The notes beneath the pieces were generated by a model that ran no database searches, had not been told where the DNA came from, and saw only the letters and a list, made by a program, of their open reading frames with translations. 22,564 nucleotides of DNA, from assembly GCA_964549135.1 (NCBI GenBank), contig CAZJUJ010000046.1, positions 1 through 22,564 on the forward strand. The letters run 5' to 3'. This DNA comes from RUG563 sp964549135 (GTDB lineage: Bacteria > Bacillota > Clostridia > Christensenellales > Aristaeellaceae). Both the position numbers and the translations under genes were made by a program. Positions 1 through 6,231 of this stretch are shown here, piece after piece; the stretch's first letter is position 1, and each line of letters begins with the position of its first letter.

Positions 1-1
1 A

Positions 2-91
2 GGAAGAGAATTCTGCTGTCGTTCTCTTTACACCCCAACATTTGACAAAGAACCGCTTATTGGCATGTGGCTTGGCAGAATGCATCCGTGA
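2..91 (+). other. Possible 3' end of an unidentified gene
   Basis: The first 185 bases hold no complete gene. One plus-strand frame is open from the window edge to a TGA at 89-91 and would encode about 29 residues ending in Gly-Arg-Met-His-Pro. Another frame stays open to about 180. Neither matches a family I recognise, so this could be the tail of a gene starting outside the window or plain intergenic DNA. Confidence 0.15.
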
Positions 92-185
92 TTCATCTGG
101 CGATGCTTGGGGGAGGGAGCCGTCCAGGCTTCAAAGGCGGCTTCTTTGCCGCGGGGCTGGCGCTGCTTTGTCGCCTTGATGGCAT

Positions 186-226
186 GCAAAAAAGAAACCG
201 CCGCGCTGCGACGATTTCTTTTTTGC
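186..226 (-). terminator. Long hairpin terminator of the tRNA pair
   Basis: Read on the minus strand this is an inverted repeat with a 12-bp perfect outer stem (GCAAAAAAGAAA with TTTCTTTTTTGC). A further 7 bp, including two G-U pairs, sit inside it, and the loop is only 3 nt. The two wobble pairs exist only in the minus-strand transcript, which supports that direction. The T-rich 3' arm doubles as the U-tract. It lies 16 bases beyond the 3' end of tRNA-Glu. Confidence 0.8.
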
Positions 227-241
227 CCGGCTAAATCGGTC

Positions 242-317
242 TGGCACCTCCAATGGGATTCGAACCCATGTTTCCGCCTTGAGAGGGCGGCGTCCTAGGC
301 CTCTAGACAATGGAGGC
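242..317 (-). tRNA. tRNA-Glu (anticodon CTC)
   Basis: The 76-nt minus-strand sequence folds as a cloverleaf. It has a 7-bp acceptor stem (GCCTCCA with TGGAGGT, including a terminal G-U), an anticodon stem CCGCC/GGCGG around loop CTCTCAA, a T-arm with GGTTCGAATCC, discriminator G and an encoded CCA end. Anticodon CTC reads GAG, so this is a glutamate tRNA. It lies 3 nt downstream of tRNA-Gln and the two are probably co-transcribed. Confidence 0.95.
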
Positions 318-320
318 ATA

Positions 321-394
321 TGGCTGGGGAACAAGGATTTGAACCTTGACAATACGAGTCAGAGTCGTAGGTGCTGCCGTTACACCATTCCCCA
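321..394 (-). tRNA. tRNA-Gln (anticodon CTG)
   Basis: The 74-nt minus-strand cloverleaf has acceptor stem TGGGGAA/TTCCCCA, with the U1-A72 pair typical of glutamine tRNAs. The anticodon stem TACGA/TCGTA surrounds loop CTCTGAC, and the gene ends in an encoded CCA. Anticodon CTG reads CAG. It is the promoter-proximal gene of the tRNA pair. Confidence 0.95.
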
Positions 395-434
395 ACATGC
401 GGCGTTCGAAAGCTTTCTCTCAACCGCGAGAATA

Positions 435-463
435 AGTATACCTCAATCCGCGATTCTTGTCAA
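435..463 (-). promoter_or_regulatory. Sigma-A promoter of the tRNA pair
   Basis: On the minus strand a perfect -35 TTGACA (463-458) is followed by exactly 17 bp and a -10 TATACT (440-435). This is nearly full consensus, as expected for a stable-RNA promoter, and it lies about 40 bp upstream of the mature tRNA-Gln 5' end. Confidence 0.9.
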
Positions 464-529
464 TAGCTTTTTTCAAAAAAGTTGAAAAAAATCAGAATAT
501 TGCGGGGGAAGGAATGAGGAGAATAATTT

Positions 530-740
530 GCGGGAGGATGCCTTTGACGCAAAAGCATCCACCTGCAATTATTTCCCGCGTTTTTCCTGCCCCCGGTTTT
601 CGGAGGGGGCGCGGGAAACGAACTGTTCGTCAGTCACGAAGAATAGTTCCTCCGCAAAAATCCGTGCCCTTTCTGCCGATCTGGCATTCAACTGGACAGG
701 AACTCGCCGTGTTCCATCCAGAGCCGGTTTTCGGGAGGGT
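530..740 (+). repeat. 211-bp hairpin-rich repeat, copy 1
   Basis: This is the first full unit of a tandem repeat with a period of exactly 211 bp. Within it, in order: a hairpin around GCCTTTGACGCAAAAGC (about 530-566); an inverted repeat TTTCCCGCG/CGCGGGAAA (572-580 with 610-618); GAACTGTTC paired with GAATAGTTC (about 619-648); and CTGG-GGAAC paired with GTTCC-CCAG (about 692-721). Open frames through it are not conserved between copies, so I regard it as non-coding. It resembles REP/MITE-type intergenic elements in architecture, but I recognise no named family. Confidence 0.85.
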
Positions 741-951
741 GCGGGAGGGTGCCTTTGACGCAAAAGCATCCTCCTGCAATTATTTTCCGCGTTTTTCCTG
801 CGTCCTGGTTTTCGGAGGGGACGCGGGAAATGAACTGTTCGTCAGTCACGAAGAATAGTTCCTCCGCAAAAATCCGCGTCTTTCTGCTGATCTGGCATTC
901 AATTTGGCAGGAACTCGTCGTGTTCCATCCAGAGTTGGTTTTCGGGAGGGT
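741..951 (+). repeat. 211-bp hairpin-rich repeat, copy 2
   Basis: This is the second full unit, directly abutting copy 1 and about 90% identical to it by eye. Substitutions are scattered and two compensating 1-nt indels keep the length at 211. The same hairpins are retained. Its last 27 bases belong to the 67-bp segment found in perfect inverted orientation at 10208-10274. Confidence 0.85.
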
Positions 952-991
952 GCGGGAGGGTGCTTTTGACGCAAAAGCATCCTCCCGCAAA
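952..991 (+). repeat. Partial third repeat: terminal hairpin
   Basis: Only the leading hairpin of the unit is present. It is a 17-bp stem (GCGGGAGGGTGCTTTTG with CAAAAGCATCCTCCCGC, one G-U pair) with loop ACG, at 952-988. The tandem array stops here. The exact reverse complement of this hairpin occurs at 10211-10247. Confidence 0.85.
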
Positions 992-1032
992 TATTATCCC
1001 CGTTCCATTTCCCGTTCCCGGTTCGGGCGGTT

Positions 1033-1131
1033 TCAGTGTACCACCCGGTGGGTTTGGCGCATGTGTTTTTTTCGGGGCGATTGGGAAAACAGCTCCTTTT
1101 TCTCCGGGCCGGGCTGATTTTTTTCGCTCAT
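1033..1131 (-). CDS. Possible 32-aa small protein
   Basis: A 33-codon minus-strand frame starts at ATG 1131-1129 and ends in TGA. It is preceded by an excellent Shine-Dalgarno (GGGGAGGTG, 1146-1138) with 6-nt spacing. The predicted peptide is very hydrophilic, rich in Lys, Arg, Gln and His, begins MSEKNQPGPEKKE and has no membrane segment or recognisable domain. No clear promoter is seen. The only strong argument is the ribosome binding site, so it could be a real small protein, a gene remnant or chance. The rest of the 992-1242 interval holds nothing else I can name. Confidence 0.3.
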   Translation of the reverse strand: MSEKNQPGPEKKELFSQSPRKKHMRQTHRVVH

Positions 1132-1242
1132 GCTTTTCACCTCCCCTTTCAGCGTGCGCAGCGGGGCGGCAAATCATGCGCGGGCGGGATGCATCCCGGG
1201 CGCAAAAGCTTTTCAATTCCTGCGTTTTTATCTGCGGCGTTC

Positions 1243-1271
1243 TTGCGCAGCGGGAATTTTTATGATATGAT
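1243..1271 (+). promoter_or_regulatory. Extended -10 promoter for the shikimate-kinase-like gene
   Basis: A TATGAT -10 (1266-1271) is preceded by TGA (1263-1265), an extended -10 TGn motif. A weak -35-like TTGCGC lies at 1243-1248 with 17-bp spacing. The transcription start would fall near 1278, about 65 bp upstream of the ATG at 1345. Confidence 0.6.
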
Positions 1272-1344
1272 AGCCATAGCGGACAGAAAAAATGAGTCCG
1301 GAACGGAAGAAAAGCAGGGAGCAGCCTGCTGAGGGGGAAATACC

Positions 1345-1854
1345 ATGATCAATATGCATATTTTCCTGGTCGGCATGGCCGGGGCGGGAAAAACCAGCCT
1401 GGGCCGGCGAGCGGCGCAAAATCTGAATCTGCGTTTTGTGGATACCGATCAGCGGGTGTGCGAGATGATGGGCATGAGCGTCAATGAAATTTTCGCCACC
1501 TTTGGCGAGCCCTTTTTCCGCAATGCGGAGACCGGCGCGCTGGTGGAATTGGTGGGGCAGGAGCCCTGCATCGTTTCCACCGGCGGCGAATTATGCACCT
1601 TCCAGGAAAACGTGACGATTATGAAGAATCACGGGGTGATCGTGCATATTGACAGGCCGCTGGATCAGATCATTTCCGATATCAAGGTAGATAGGCGGCC
1701 GCTGCTTGCCGGGGGCACCCATGAGGATGTGATCGAGCAGTATAACCGCTGCATCGGCCATTACCGTGCGGCGGCGGATTATCGGCTGGATAATTCCAAG
1801 GGCTTTGTGCTGGGGGTGCGAAACCTGACGGAATTGATCGAGGAAATCCGCTGA
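1345..1854 (+). CDS. Shikimate kinase-like protein
   Basis: This 169-aa protein has the length and layout of shikimate kinases, which phosphorylate shikimate at O3 using ATP. Visible are a Walker A (GMAGAGKT, residues 10-17), the substrate Asp motif VDTD (32-35), FRNAE (58-62), a lid-type DRRPLL (116-121) and the later Arg region YNRCIGHYR. The usual GGG substrate loop reads TGGE (79-82), so its third Gly is replaced by Glu. A second, canonical kinase domain is fused to AroE at 8453-9691. GAGGGGG lies 7 nt before the ATG. The gene has its own promoter and sits upstream of the aro promoter and attenuator, so it is probably expressed separately. It could be a true AroK or a paralogue with another substrate. 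Confidence 0.75.
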   Translation: MINMHIFLVGMAGAGKTSLGRRAAQNLNLRFVDTDQRVCEMMGMSVNEIFATFGEPFFRNAETGALVELVGQEPCIVSTGGELCTFQENVTIMKNHGVIVHIDRPLDQIISDIKVDRRPLLAGGTHEDVIEQYNRCIGHYRAAADYRLDNSKGFVLGVRNLTELIEEIR

Positions 1855-1892
1855 GAACGGAAAAGGGAAACAGGGGAAAAACAATTTCGCCC

Positions 1893-1921
1893 TTGACGGG
1901 AGCTTTCGCCTGTGATACCAT
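1893..1921 (+). promoter_or_regulatory. Promoter of the attenuated aro operon
   Basis: A -35 TTGACG (1893-1898) is separated by 17 bp from a -10 TACCAT (1916-1921), which carries an upstream TGA (extended -10). Transcription would start near 1928, just ahead of the leader-peptide ribosome binding site, as expected for an attenuated operon. Confidence 0.65.
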
Positions 1922-1951
1922 GAATGCCGTACCCGAATGGAGGACGATGGA

Positions 1952-2032
1952 ATGCGTATGATTTCTTTGCAGGCGGCTTACTATTATTATTGCTTTACCG
2001 GCTTCAACGGTAAGGCCTATTGCCGCATGTAA
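1952..2032 (+). CDS. Tyr/Phe-rich leader peptide of the aro operon
   Basis: This is a 26-codon ORF starting at ATG 1952, 8 nt after GGAGG (1939-1943), and ending at TAA 2030-2032. It contains four consecutive Tyr codons (1979-1990), a Phe codon at 1994, another at 2003 and a fifth Tyr codon at 2018. That is seven aromatic residues out of 26, so it looks like a classical attenuation leader for genes of Tyr and Phe synthesis. A nearby ATG at 1947 in another frame runs into a stop after four codons and is poorly spaced. The peptide probably has no function beyond the act of its translation. Confidence 0.85.
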   Translation: MRMISLQAAYYYYCFTGFNGKAYCRM

Positions 2033-2067
2033 AGCTTTTTCCTGAGGCTCAGGGGTTTTGCGGTGAT
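2019..2067 (+). promoter_or_regulatory. Predicted antiterminator pairing
   Basis: ATTGCCGCA (2019-2027), inside the end of the leader ORF, can pair over 9 bp (two G-U) with TGCGGTGAT (2059-2067). The latter includes half of the 5' arm of the terminator, so the two structures exclude each other. A ribosome stalled on the Tyr codons at 1979-1990 leaves 2019-2027 free and favours the antiterminator. A ribosome reaching the stop at 2030 covers it and lets the terminator form. A smaller hairpin CTTTACCG/CGGTAAGG (1993-2000 with 2008-2015) may serve as the 1:2 pause structure. Confidence 0.65.
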
Positions 2068-2089
2068 TGCCACTGCAAAGCCCCTTTTT
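2052..2089 (+). terminator. Attenuator (intrinsic terminator) before aroF
   Basis: A 14-bp stem, GGGGTTTTGCGGTG (2052-2065) with CACTGCAAAGCCCC (2071-2084) including two G-U pairs, closes a 5-nt loop. It is followed directly by TTTTT (2085-2089). It sits between the leader peptide and the aroF ribosome binding site, so it must act as a conditional terminator and not as an operon end. Confidence 0.9.
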
Positions 2090-2132
2090 CATTCCGTGCG
2101 GGCGGCCAGAAGAAATAAGGGAGGCAGAAAAA

Positions 2133-3140
2133 ATGATTGTTATTCTGAAAAATCACGCGGATGAGCGCCAGGTGAATAACCTGCAGGCGTGGCTGAGATC
2201 CATGGGGTTTGATATCCATATGTCCAAGGGCGAAAGCCAGACCATCATGGGCCTGATCGGCGATACATCCCGGGTGGATATTGACGTGATCAAATCCCTG
2301 GAGATTGTGGAGACGGTGCAGCGCATCCAGGAGCCCTACAAAAGCGCCAATCGGAAATTCCACGCCGATGACAGCGTGATTGAGGTGGGCGACGGCAAAA
2401 AAATCGGCGGCGGGCATTTTGAAATCATGGCGGGCCCCTGCTCGGTGGAAAGCGAGGAGCAGATTGTGGGGATCGCCAGGGCGGTCAAGGCCTCCGGCGC
2501 GGGGCTGCTTCGCGGCGGCGCGTTTAAGCCCCGCACCTCGCCCTATGCCTTTCAGGGCCTGCATGAGGAGGGCATTCAATTGCTCCTGGAGGCCAAGCGC
2601 CAGACGGGCCTGCCCATCGTGACCGAAATTATGGACGCCCATCACCTGAAATATTTTGACGATGTGGATGTGATTCAGGTGGGGGCGCGGAACATGCAGA
2701 ATTTTGAATTGCTCAAGGAGCTGGGGCAATTGCGCAAGCCCATCCTGCTCAAGCGCGGCCTGGCCTCCACCATTCAGGAATGGCTCATGAGCGCCGAATA
2801 TATCATGGCCGGGGGCAATGAGCAGGTAATTCTCTGCGAGCGCGGCATCCGCACCTATGAAACCGCCACCCGCAATACCCTGGATCTTTCCGCCGTGCCG
2901 GTATTGCATAAGCTGACCCATCTGCCCGTCATTGTGGATCCCAGCCATGCCACCGGCATTGCCGCCCTGGTCAAGCCCATGGCGGTGGCTGCCGCCGCCT
3001 GCGGCGCGGATGGGCTGATGATCGAGGTGCATAATGATCCGCCCCATGCCCGCTCCGACGGGGCCCAGTCCCTGACCCCGGAAGCATTTGATCAGGTGGC
3101 AAAGGCCGTGCAGGCCATTCGGCCCTTTGCCTGCAGGTGA
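2133..3140 (+). CDS. aroF: 3-Deoxy-7-phosphoheptulonate (DAHP) synthase, type Ibeta
   Basis: This enzyme condenses phosphoenolpyruvate with erythrose 4-phosphate to DAHP, the first step of the shikimate pathway. The protein is 335 aa. Residues 1 to about 65 form a small N-terminal domain of the ferredoxin-like type, which in the Thermotoga enzyme mediates Tyr/Phe feedback inhibition. The catalytic barrel follows, with GPCSVES (101-107), LRGGAFKPRTSPY (126-138), LLKRGL and VDPSHATG. The start at 2133 is chosen because AAGGGAGG (2117-2124) lies 8 nt upstream. An in-frame ATG at 2067 falls inside the terminator stem and is rejected. It is the first structural gene behind the attenuator. Confidence 0.95.
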   Translation: MIVILKNHADERQVNNLQAWLRSMGFDIHMSKGESQTIMGLIGDTSRVDIDVIKSLEIVETVQRIQEPYKSANRKFHADDSVIEVGDGKKIGGGHFEIMAGPCSVESEEQIVGIARAVKASGAGLLRGGAFKPRTSPYAFQGLHEEGIQLLLEAKRQTGLPIVTEIMDAHHLKYFDDVDVIQVGARNMQNFELLKELGQLRKPILLKRGLASTIQEWLMSAEYIMAGGNEQVILCERGIRTYETATRNTLDLSAVPVLHKLTHLPVIVDPSHATGIAALVKPMAVAAAACGADGLMIEVHNDPPHARSDGAQSLTPEAFDQVAKAVQAIRPFACR

Positions 3141-3151
3141 GGTGAAAAAGC

Positions 3152-3985
3152 ATGAAAATCGGCATTGTGGGGCTGGGGCTGATTGGCGGCTCCCTGGCGC
3201 GCTCCATTAAATTTCATAGCCGCCATGAGGTGCTGGGATACGATCTGAATGAAACCGTTCTTTTGCAGGCGCAGATGGTGGGGGCCATCGACGGGGTGCT
3301 GACGGAGGAAATGCTGCCGTCCTGCGATGCGGTGCTGGTGGCGCTCTATCCCAAGGCGGCGGTGGAATATATCCTTGCCCATGTGGATGCCTTTCAGGCG
3401 GGGGCGCTGATCATCGATTGCTGCGGGGTGAAGCGGTATGTATGCCAGCGGCTGTTCCCTGCATTTGAAGGGAAGAAGGCCGTCTTTATGGGCGGCCATC
3501 CCATGGCGGGCCGGGAGCGCAGCGGCTTTTCCTATGCCCAGGATGATCTGTTTGAAAATGCCTCCATGATCCTGACGCCCGCCCCCGGAACGGATGTGGA
3601 AATCATCCGGGACGCCAAGGAGCTTTTCCTTTCCATCGGTTTTGGCCGGGTGCGCTTTTCCACGCCCCAGGAGCATGATGAAATGATCGCCTTTACCTCC
3701 CAATTGGCGCATATCGTTTCGGGCGCGTATGTAAAAACCCCGCTGGCCCCCAAGCACCGGGGCTTTTCCGCCGGGAGCTTTAAGGATATGACCCGGGTGG
3801 CCCGCCTCAATGAGGAAATGTGGACGGAGCTTTTCCTGGAAAATGATGACCTGCTGCTTGCCCAGGTGGAAATGCTTATCGGGCATCTCTGCGAATACCG
3901 GGATGCGCTGAAGGATCGGGATGCGGACAGGCTGAAGGCCATTTTGCGGGAGGGCCGGGAAATCAAGGAAGCATTGGAGGAATGA
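3152..3985 (+). CDS. tyrA: Prephenate dehydrogenase
   Basis: This enzyme oxidatively decarboxylates prephenate to 4-hydroxyphenylpyruvate, the Tyr precursor. The 277-aa protein opens with a Rossmann dinucleotide motif, GIVGLGLIGGS (residues 4-14). The conserved GGHPMAGRE region follows near residue 115, and then the helical C-terminal domain of the family. It is short: there is no C-terminal ACT domain and no fused chorismate mutase, so direct Tyr feedback through an ACT domain is unlikely and control may rest on the attenuator and AroF. A TGAGGTGA ribosome binding site overlaps the aroF stop. Cofactor preference (NAD or NADP) cannot be settled by eye. An arogenate dehydrogenase of the same family is the alternative. 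Confidence 0.92.
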   Translation: MKIGIVGLGLIGGSLARSIKFHSRHEVLGYDLNETVLLQAQMVGAIDGVLTEEMLPSCDAVLVALYPKAAVEYILAHVDAFQAGALIIDCCGVKRYVCQRLFPAFEGKKAVFMGGHPMAGRERSGFSYAQDDLFENASMILTPAPGTDVEIIRDAKELFLSIGFGRVRFSTPQEHDEMIAFTSQLAHIVSGAYVKTPLAPKHRGFSAGSFKDMTRVARLNEEMWTELFLENDDLLLAQVEMLIGHLCEYRDALKDRDADRLKAILREGREIKEALEE

Positions 3986-3988
3986 GCC

Positions 3989-5032
3989 ATGAAAACCGTG
4001 CGGGTGGAGGCCTCGGGCAGCTATGATGTGATGATCGGGGAGGGGCTGATGGATCGGGCGGGGGAATGCCTGCGCCGGGTGATGGCCCCCTGCCGGGCCG
4101 CCGTGATCACCGATGATACCGTTCGGGCGCTCTTTGGCGGGCAGGCGGAACGCGCCCTGCGTGCGGCGGGCTTTGAAACGGAAATTTTCTCTTTCCCCAG
4201 CGGCGAAAAGCAAAAGACCCTGCAGACCCTTTCCGACGCGCTGGAATGGCTGGCCGAAATCCGCCTTTCCCGCAGCGATCTGGTGGTGGCCCTGGGGGGC
4301 GGCGTGCCGGGGGATCTGGCGGGCTTTGCTGCGGCGGTTTATTGCCGGGGCGTGCGCTTTATCCAGCTGCCCACCACCCTGCTGGCTGCGGTGGATTCCT
4401 CCGTGGGCGGCAAAACCGCCGTGGATCTCCGGGGCGGGAAGAATCTGGCCGGGGCCTTCCATCAGCCCGAACTGGTGCTGTGCGATACGGAGATTATGAA
4501 GGCTTTGCCCAAAGAACTAATGCGGGATGGCGCGGCGGAAATGCTCAAATACGGCATACTGGCCGATGCGGCGCTTTTTGATCGCATGGCGGATGGCAGC
4601 TGGCGGGAGAGCATGGAGGAAACGATTGCCCAATGTGTCTGCATCAAGCGGGATTATGTTTCCCGGGATGAAAGGGATGTGGGGGCGCGGCAATTTCTCA
4701 ATCTGGGGCATACCTTTGGCCATGCCGTGGAAAAATGCGCGGATTTTTCCATCACCCATGGTCAGGGGGTGGGCATCGGGCTGGTGATGGCCGCCCGGGC
4801 CGCCGGGGCGGAAGCAGAGCGGGTGGCGCAGGGCGTGGCAGCCTGCGGTCTGCCTGTGCAGAGCCCCTATCCTGCAGCGCAGCTGGCCGGGGCGGCGCTG
4901 AATGATAAAAAGCGCCGGGGCGGGGAAATCACCCTGGTGCTGCCGGAAAAAATCGGCAAATGCAGGCTGGAAACCATCCCGGTGGAGCAATTGCCCGCCT
5001 ATTTTGCCAAAGGAACGGGAGAAACGCCATGA
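3989..5032 (+). CDS. aroB: 3-Dehydroquinate synthase
   Basis: AroB converts DAHP to 3-dehydroquinate using catalytic NAD+ and a divalent metal, usually zinc. The 347-aa protein has the normal length. It shows the glycine-rich NAD region GGGVPGDLAGF, the PTTLLAAVDSSVGGKTAV segment, and the metal-ligand motifs: Glu in RDGAAEMLKYG, His in GHTFGHAVE and His in ITHGQGVGIG. The ATG comes 3 nt after the tyrA stop, so the two are translationally linked. The N-terminal 80 residues are less conserved, as is common in this family. Confidence 0.95.
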   Translation: MKTVRVEASGSYDVMIGEGLMDRAGECLRRVMAPCRAAVITDDTVRALFGGQAERALRAAGFETEIFSFPSGEKQKTLQTLSDALEWLAEIRLSRSDLVVALGGGVPGDLAGFAAAVYCRGVRFIQLPTTLLAAVDSSVGGKTAVDLRGGKNLAGAFHQPELVLCDTEIMKALPKELMRDGAAEMLKYGILADAALFDRMADGSWRESMEETIAQCVCIKRDYVSRDERDVGARQFLNLGHTFGHAVEKCADFSITHGQGVGIGLVMAARAAGAEAERVAQGVAACGLPVQSPYPAAQLAGAALNDKKRRGGEITLVLPEKIGKCRLETIPVEQLPAYFAKGTGETP

Positions 5033-6231
5033 ATGTAACCATTGAGCCGGGGCTGCTTTCCGGCACGGTGACCCCGCCGCCCTCCAAATCCCATGTGCAT
5101 CGGCTGCTGATTGCGGCTGCGCTCTGCCGGGAGGAGACGGCCATTCTCTGCCCCGGGGATAATGCGGATATTCAGGCTACGATCCGCTGCCTGCGCGGGC
5201 TTTCGGCGGATATCCGCCGGGAGGGGGAGAGGCTGCTTGTCCGGGGGCCGCTGGCGGTGAGGGCGGAAAAGGAGATGGACTGCGGGGAGAGCGGCTCCAC
5301 GCTCCGGTTTCTTCTGCCCCTGTGCGCGTCCCTTGCCGGGGAGCATCCCCTGACGCTTACGGGGCATGGGCGTCTGCCCAGCCGCCCCAACGGCCCGCTG
5401 CTGCAGCAGATGCGGAAAAACGGGGCCGATATCGCGGGGGAGGGCCTGCCGCTTACGCTGCGCGGCGGCCTGCGCAGCGGGGAATACGCCCTGCCCGGGC
5501 ATATCAGCAGCCAGTATTTTACCGGGCTCATGATGGCGCTGCCGCTGCTGCCGGGGGAGAGCTGCCTGCGCTTTACCACGCCGCTGGAATCCCGGCCCTA
5601 TGTGGAATTAACCCTTTCGGTGCTTCGCCAATTCGGCATTCAGGCGGAGGAAATCGGCGATGGATGGCGAATTCCGGGGAATCAGCGGTATTGCTCGCCG
5701 CTGTATGCCCGGGCGGAGGGGGATTGGTCTGCCGCCGCCTTCTGGTATGCGGCCAATCATCTGGGAAGCCGTATTGAGGTTTGCGGCATGGATCCGCTTT
5801 CTTCCCAGGGAGATCGGGCCATTGAGGCGCTGCTTTCCCGTCTGGGGGCGGAAATGGATGTAAGCGATACCCCCGATCTGATGCCGGTGCTTTCTGCGGC
5901 GGCGGCGGCATCCCCGGGGCAGACGGAAATCACCGGGGCGGCCCGGCTGCGGTTAAAGGAATCGGATCGGCTCAGCGCCATGGCCCGGGTGATTCGCGCC
6001 CTGGGCGGCCAGGCGGAGGAGCGGGCGGACGGGCTATTCATCCGGGGCGGCAGCCTGCGGGGCGGCATAGCGGATGGCGCGCAGGATCATCGGGTGGTGA
6101 TGAGCGCCGCCATTGCCGCAACTGTCTGCAAAACCCCCGTAACCATTCTGGGGGCAGAGGCGGCGGAAAAATCCTATCCCGGCTTCTTTGAGGATTTTGC
6201 AAGGCTTGGAGGGAAAATCCATGTCGGATAA
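5029..6231 (+). CDS. aroA: 3-Phosphoshikimate 1-carboxyvinyltransferase (EPSP synthase)
   Basis: AroA transfers the enolpyruvyl group of PEP to shikimate 3-phosphate. The chosen start gives 400 aa and overlaps the aroB stop as ATGA (5029-5032); upstream in-frame extension would run into aroB. Conserved features are PPSKSHVHR near residue 17, GESGSTLRFLLPL, LPSRPNGPLL, the QYFTGLMMALP segment, RLKESDRLSAM and a C-terminal DHRVVMSAA. The protein is slightly shorter than the usual 420-440 aa but has both halves of the inverted alpha/beta fold. Confidence 0.95.
   Translation: MNVTIEPGLLSGTVTPPPSKSHVHRLLIAAALCREETAILCPGDNADIQATIRCLRGLSADIRREGERLLVRGPLAVRAEKEMDCGESGSTLRFLLPLCASLAGEHPLTLTGHGRLPSRPNGPLLQQMRKNGADIAGEGLPLTLRGGLRSGEYALPGHISSQYFTGLMMALPLLPGESCLRFTTPLESRPYVELTLSVLRQFGIQAEEIGDGWRIPGNQRYCSPLYARAEGDWSAAAFWYAANHLGSRIEVCGMDPLSSQGDRAIEALLSRLGAEMDVSDTPDLMPVLSAAAAASPGQTEITGAARLRLKESDRLSAMARVIRALGGQAEERADGLFIRGGSLRGGIADGAQDHRVVMSAAIAATVCKTPVTILGAEAAEKSYPGFFEDFARLGGKIHVG

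Noticed and set aside
457..1117. Several open frames of 76-133 codons through the tandem repeat
   Set aside because: The frames shift between repeat copies because of indels, lack ribosome binding sites and reflect GC-rich repeated DNA.
2067..2132. Earlier ATG for aroF at 2067
   Set aside because: It lies inside the attenuator hairpin and has no ribosome binding site, and the added 22 residues are not part of the DAHP synthase family. ATG 2133 has AAGGGAGG at good spacing.
1855..2132. T-box riboswitch upstream of aroF
   Set aside because: The interval from the promoter to aroF is only about 200 nt, and no T-box consensus (AGGGTGGNACCGCG-like) or specifier stem is visible. The leader peptide and antiterminator explain the region.
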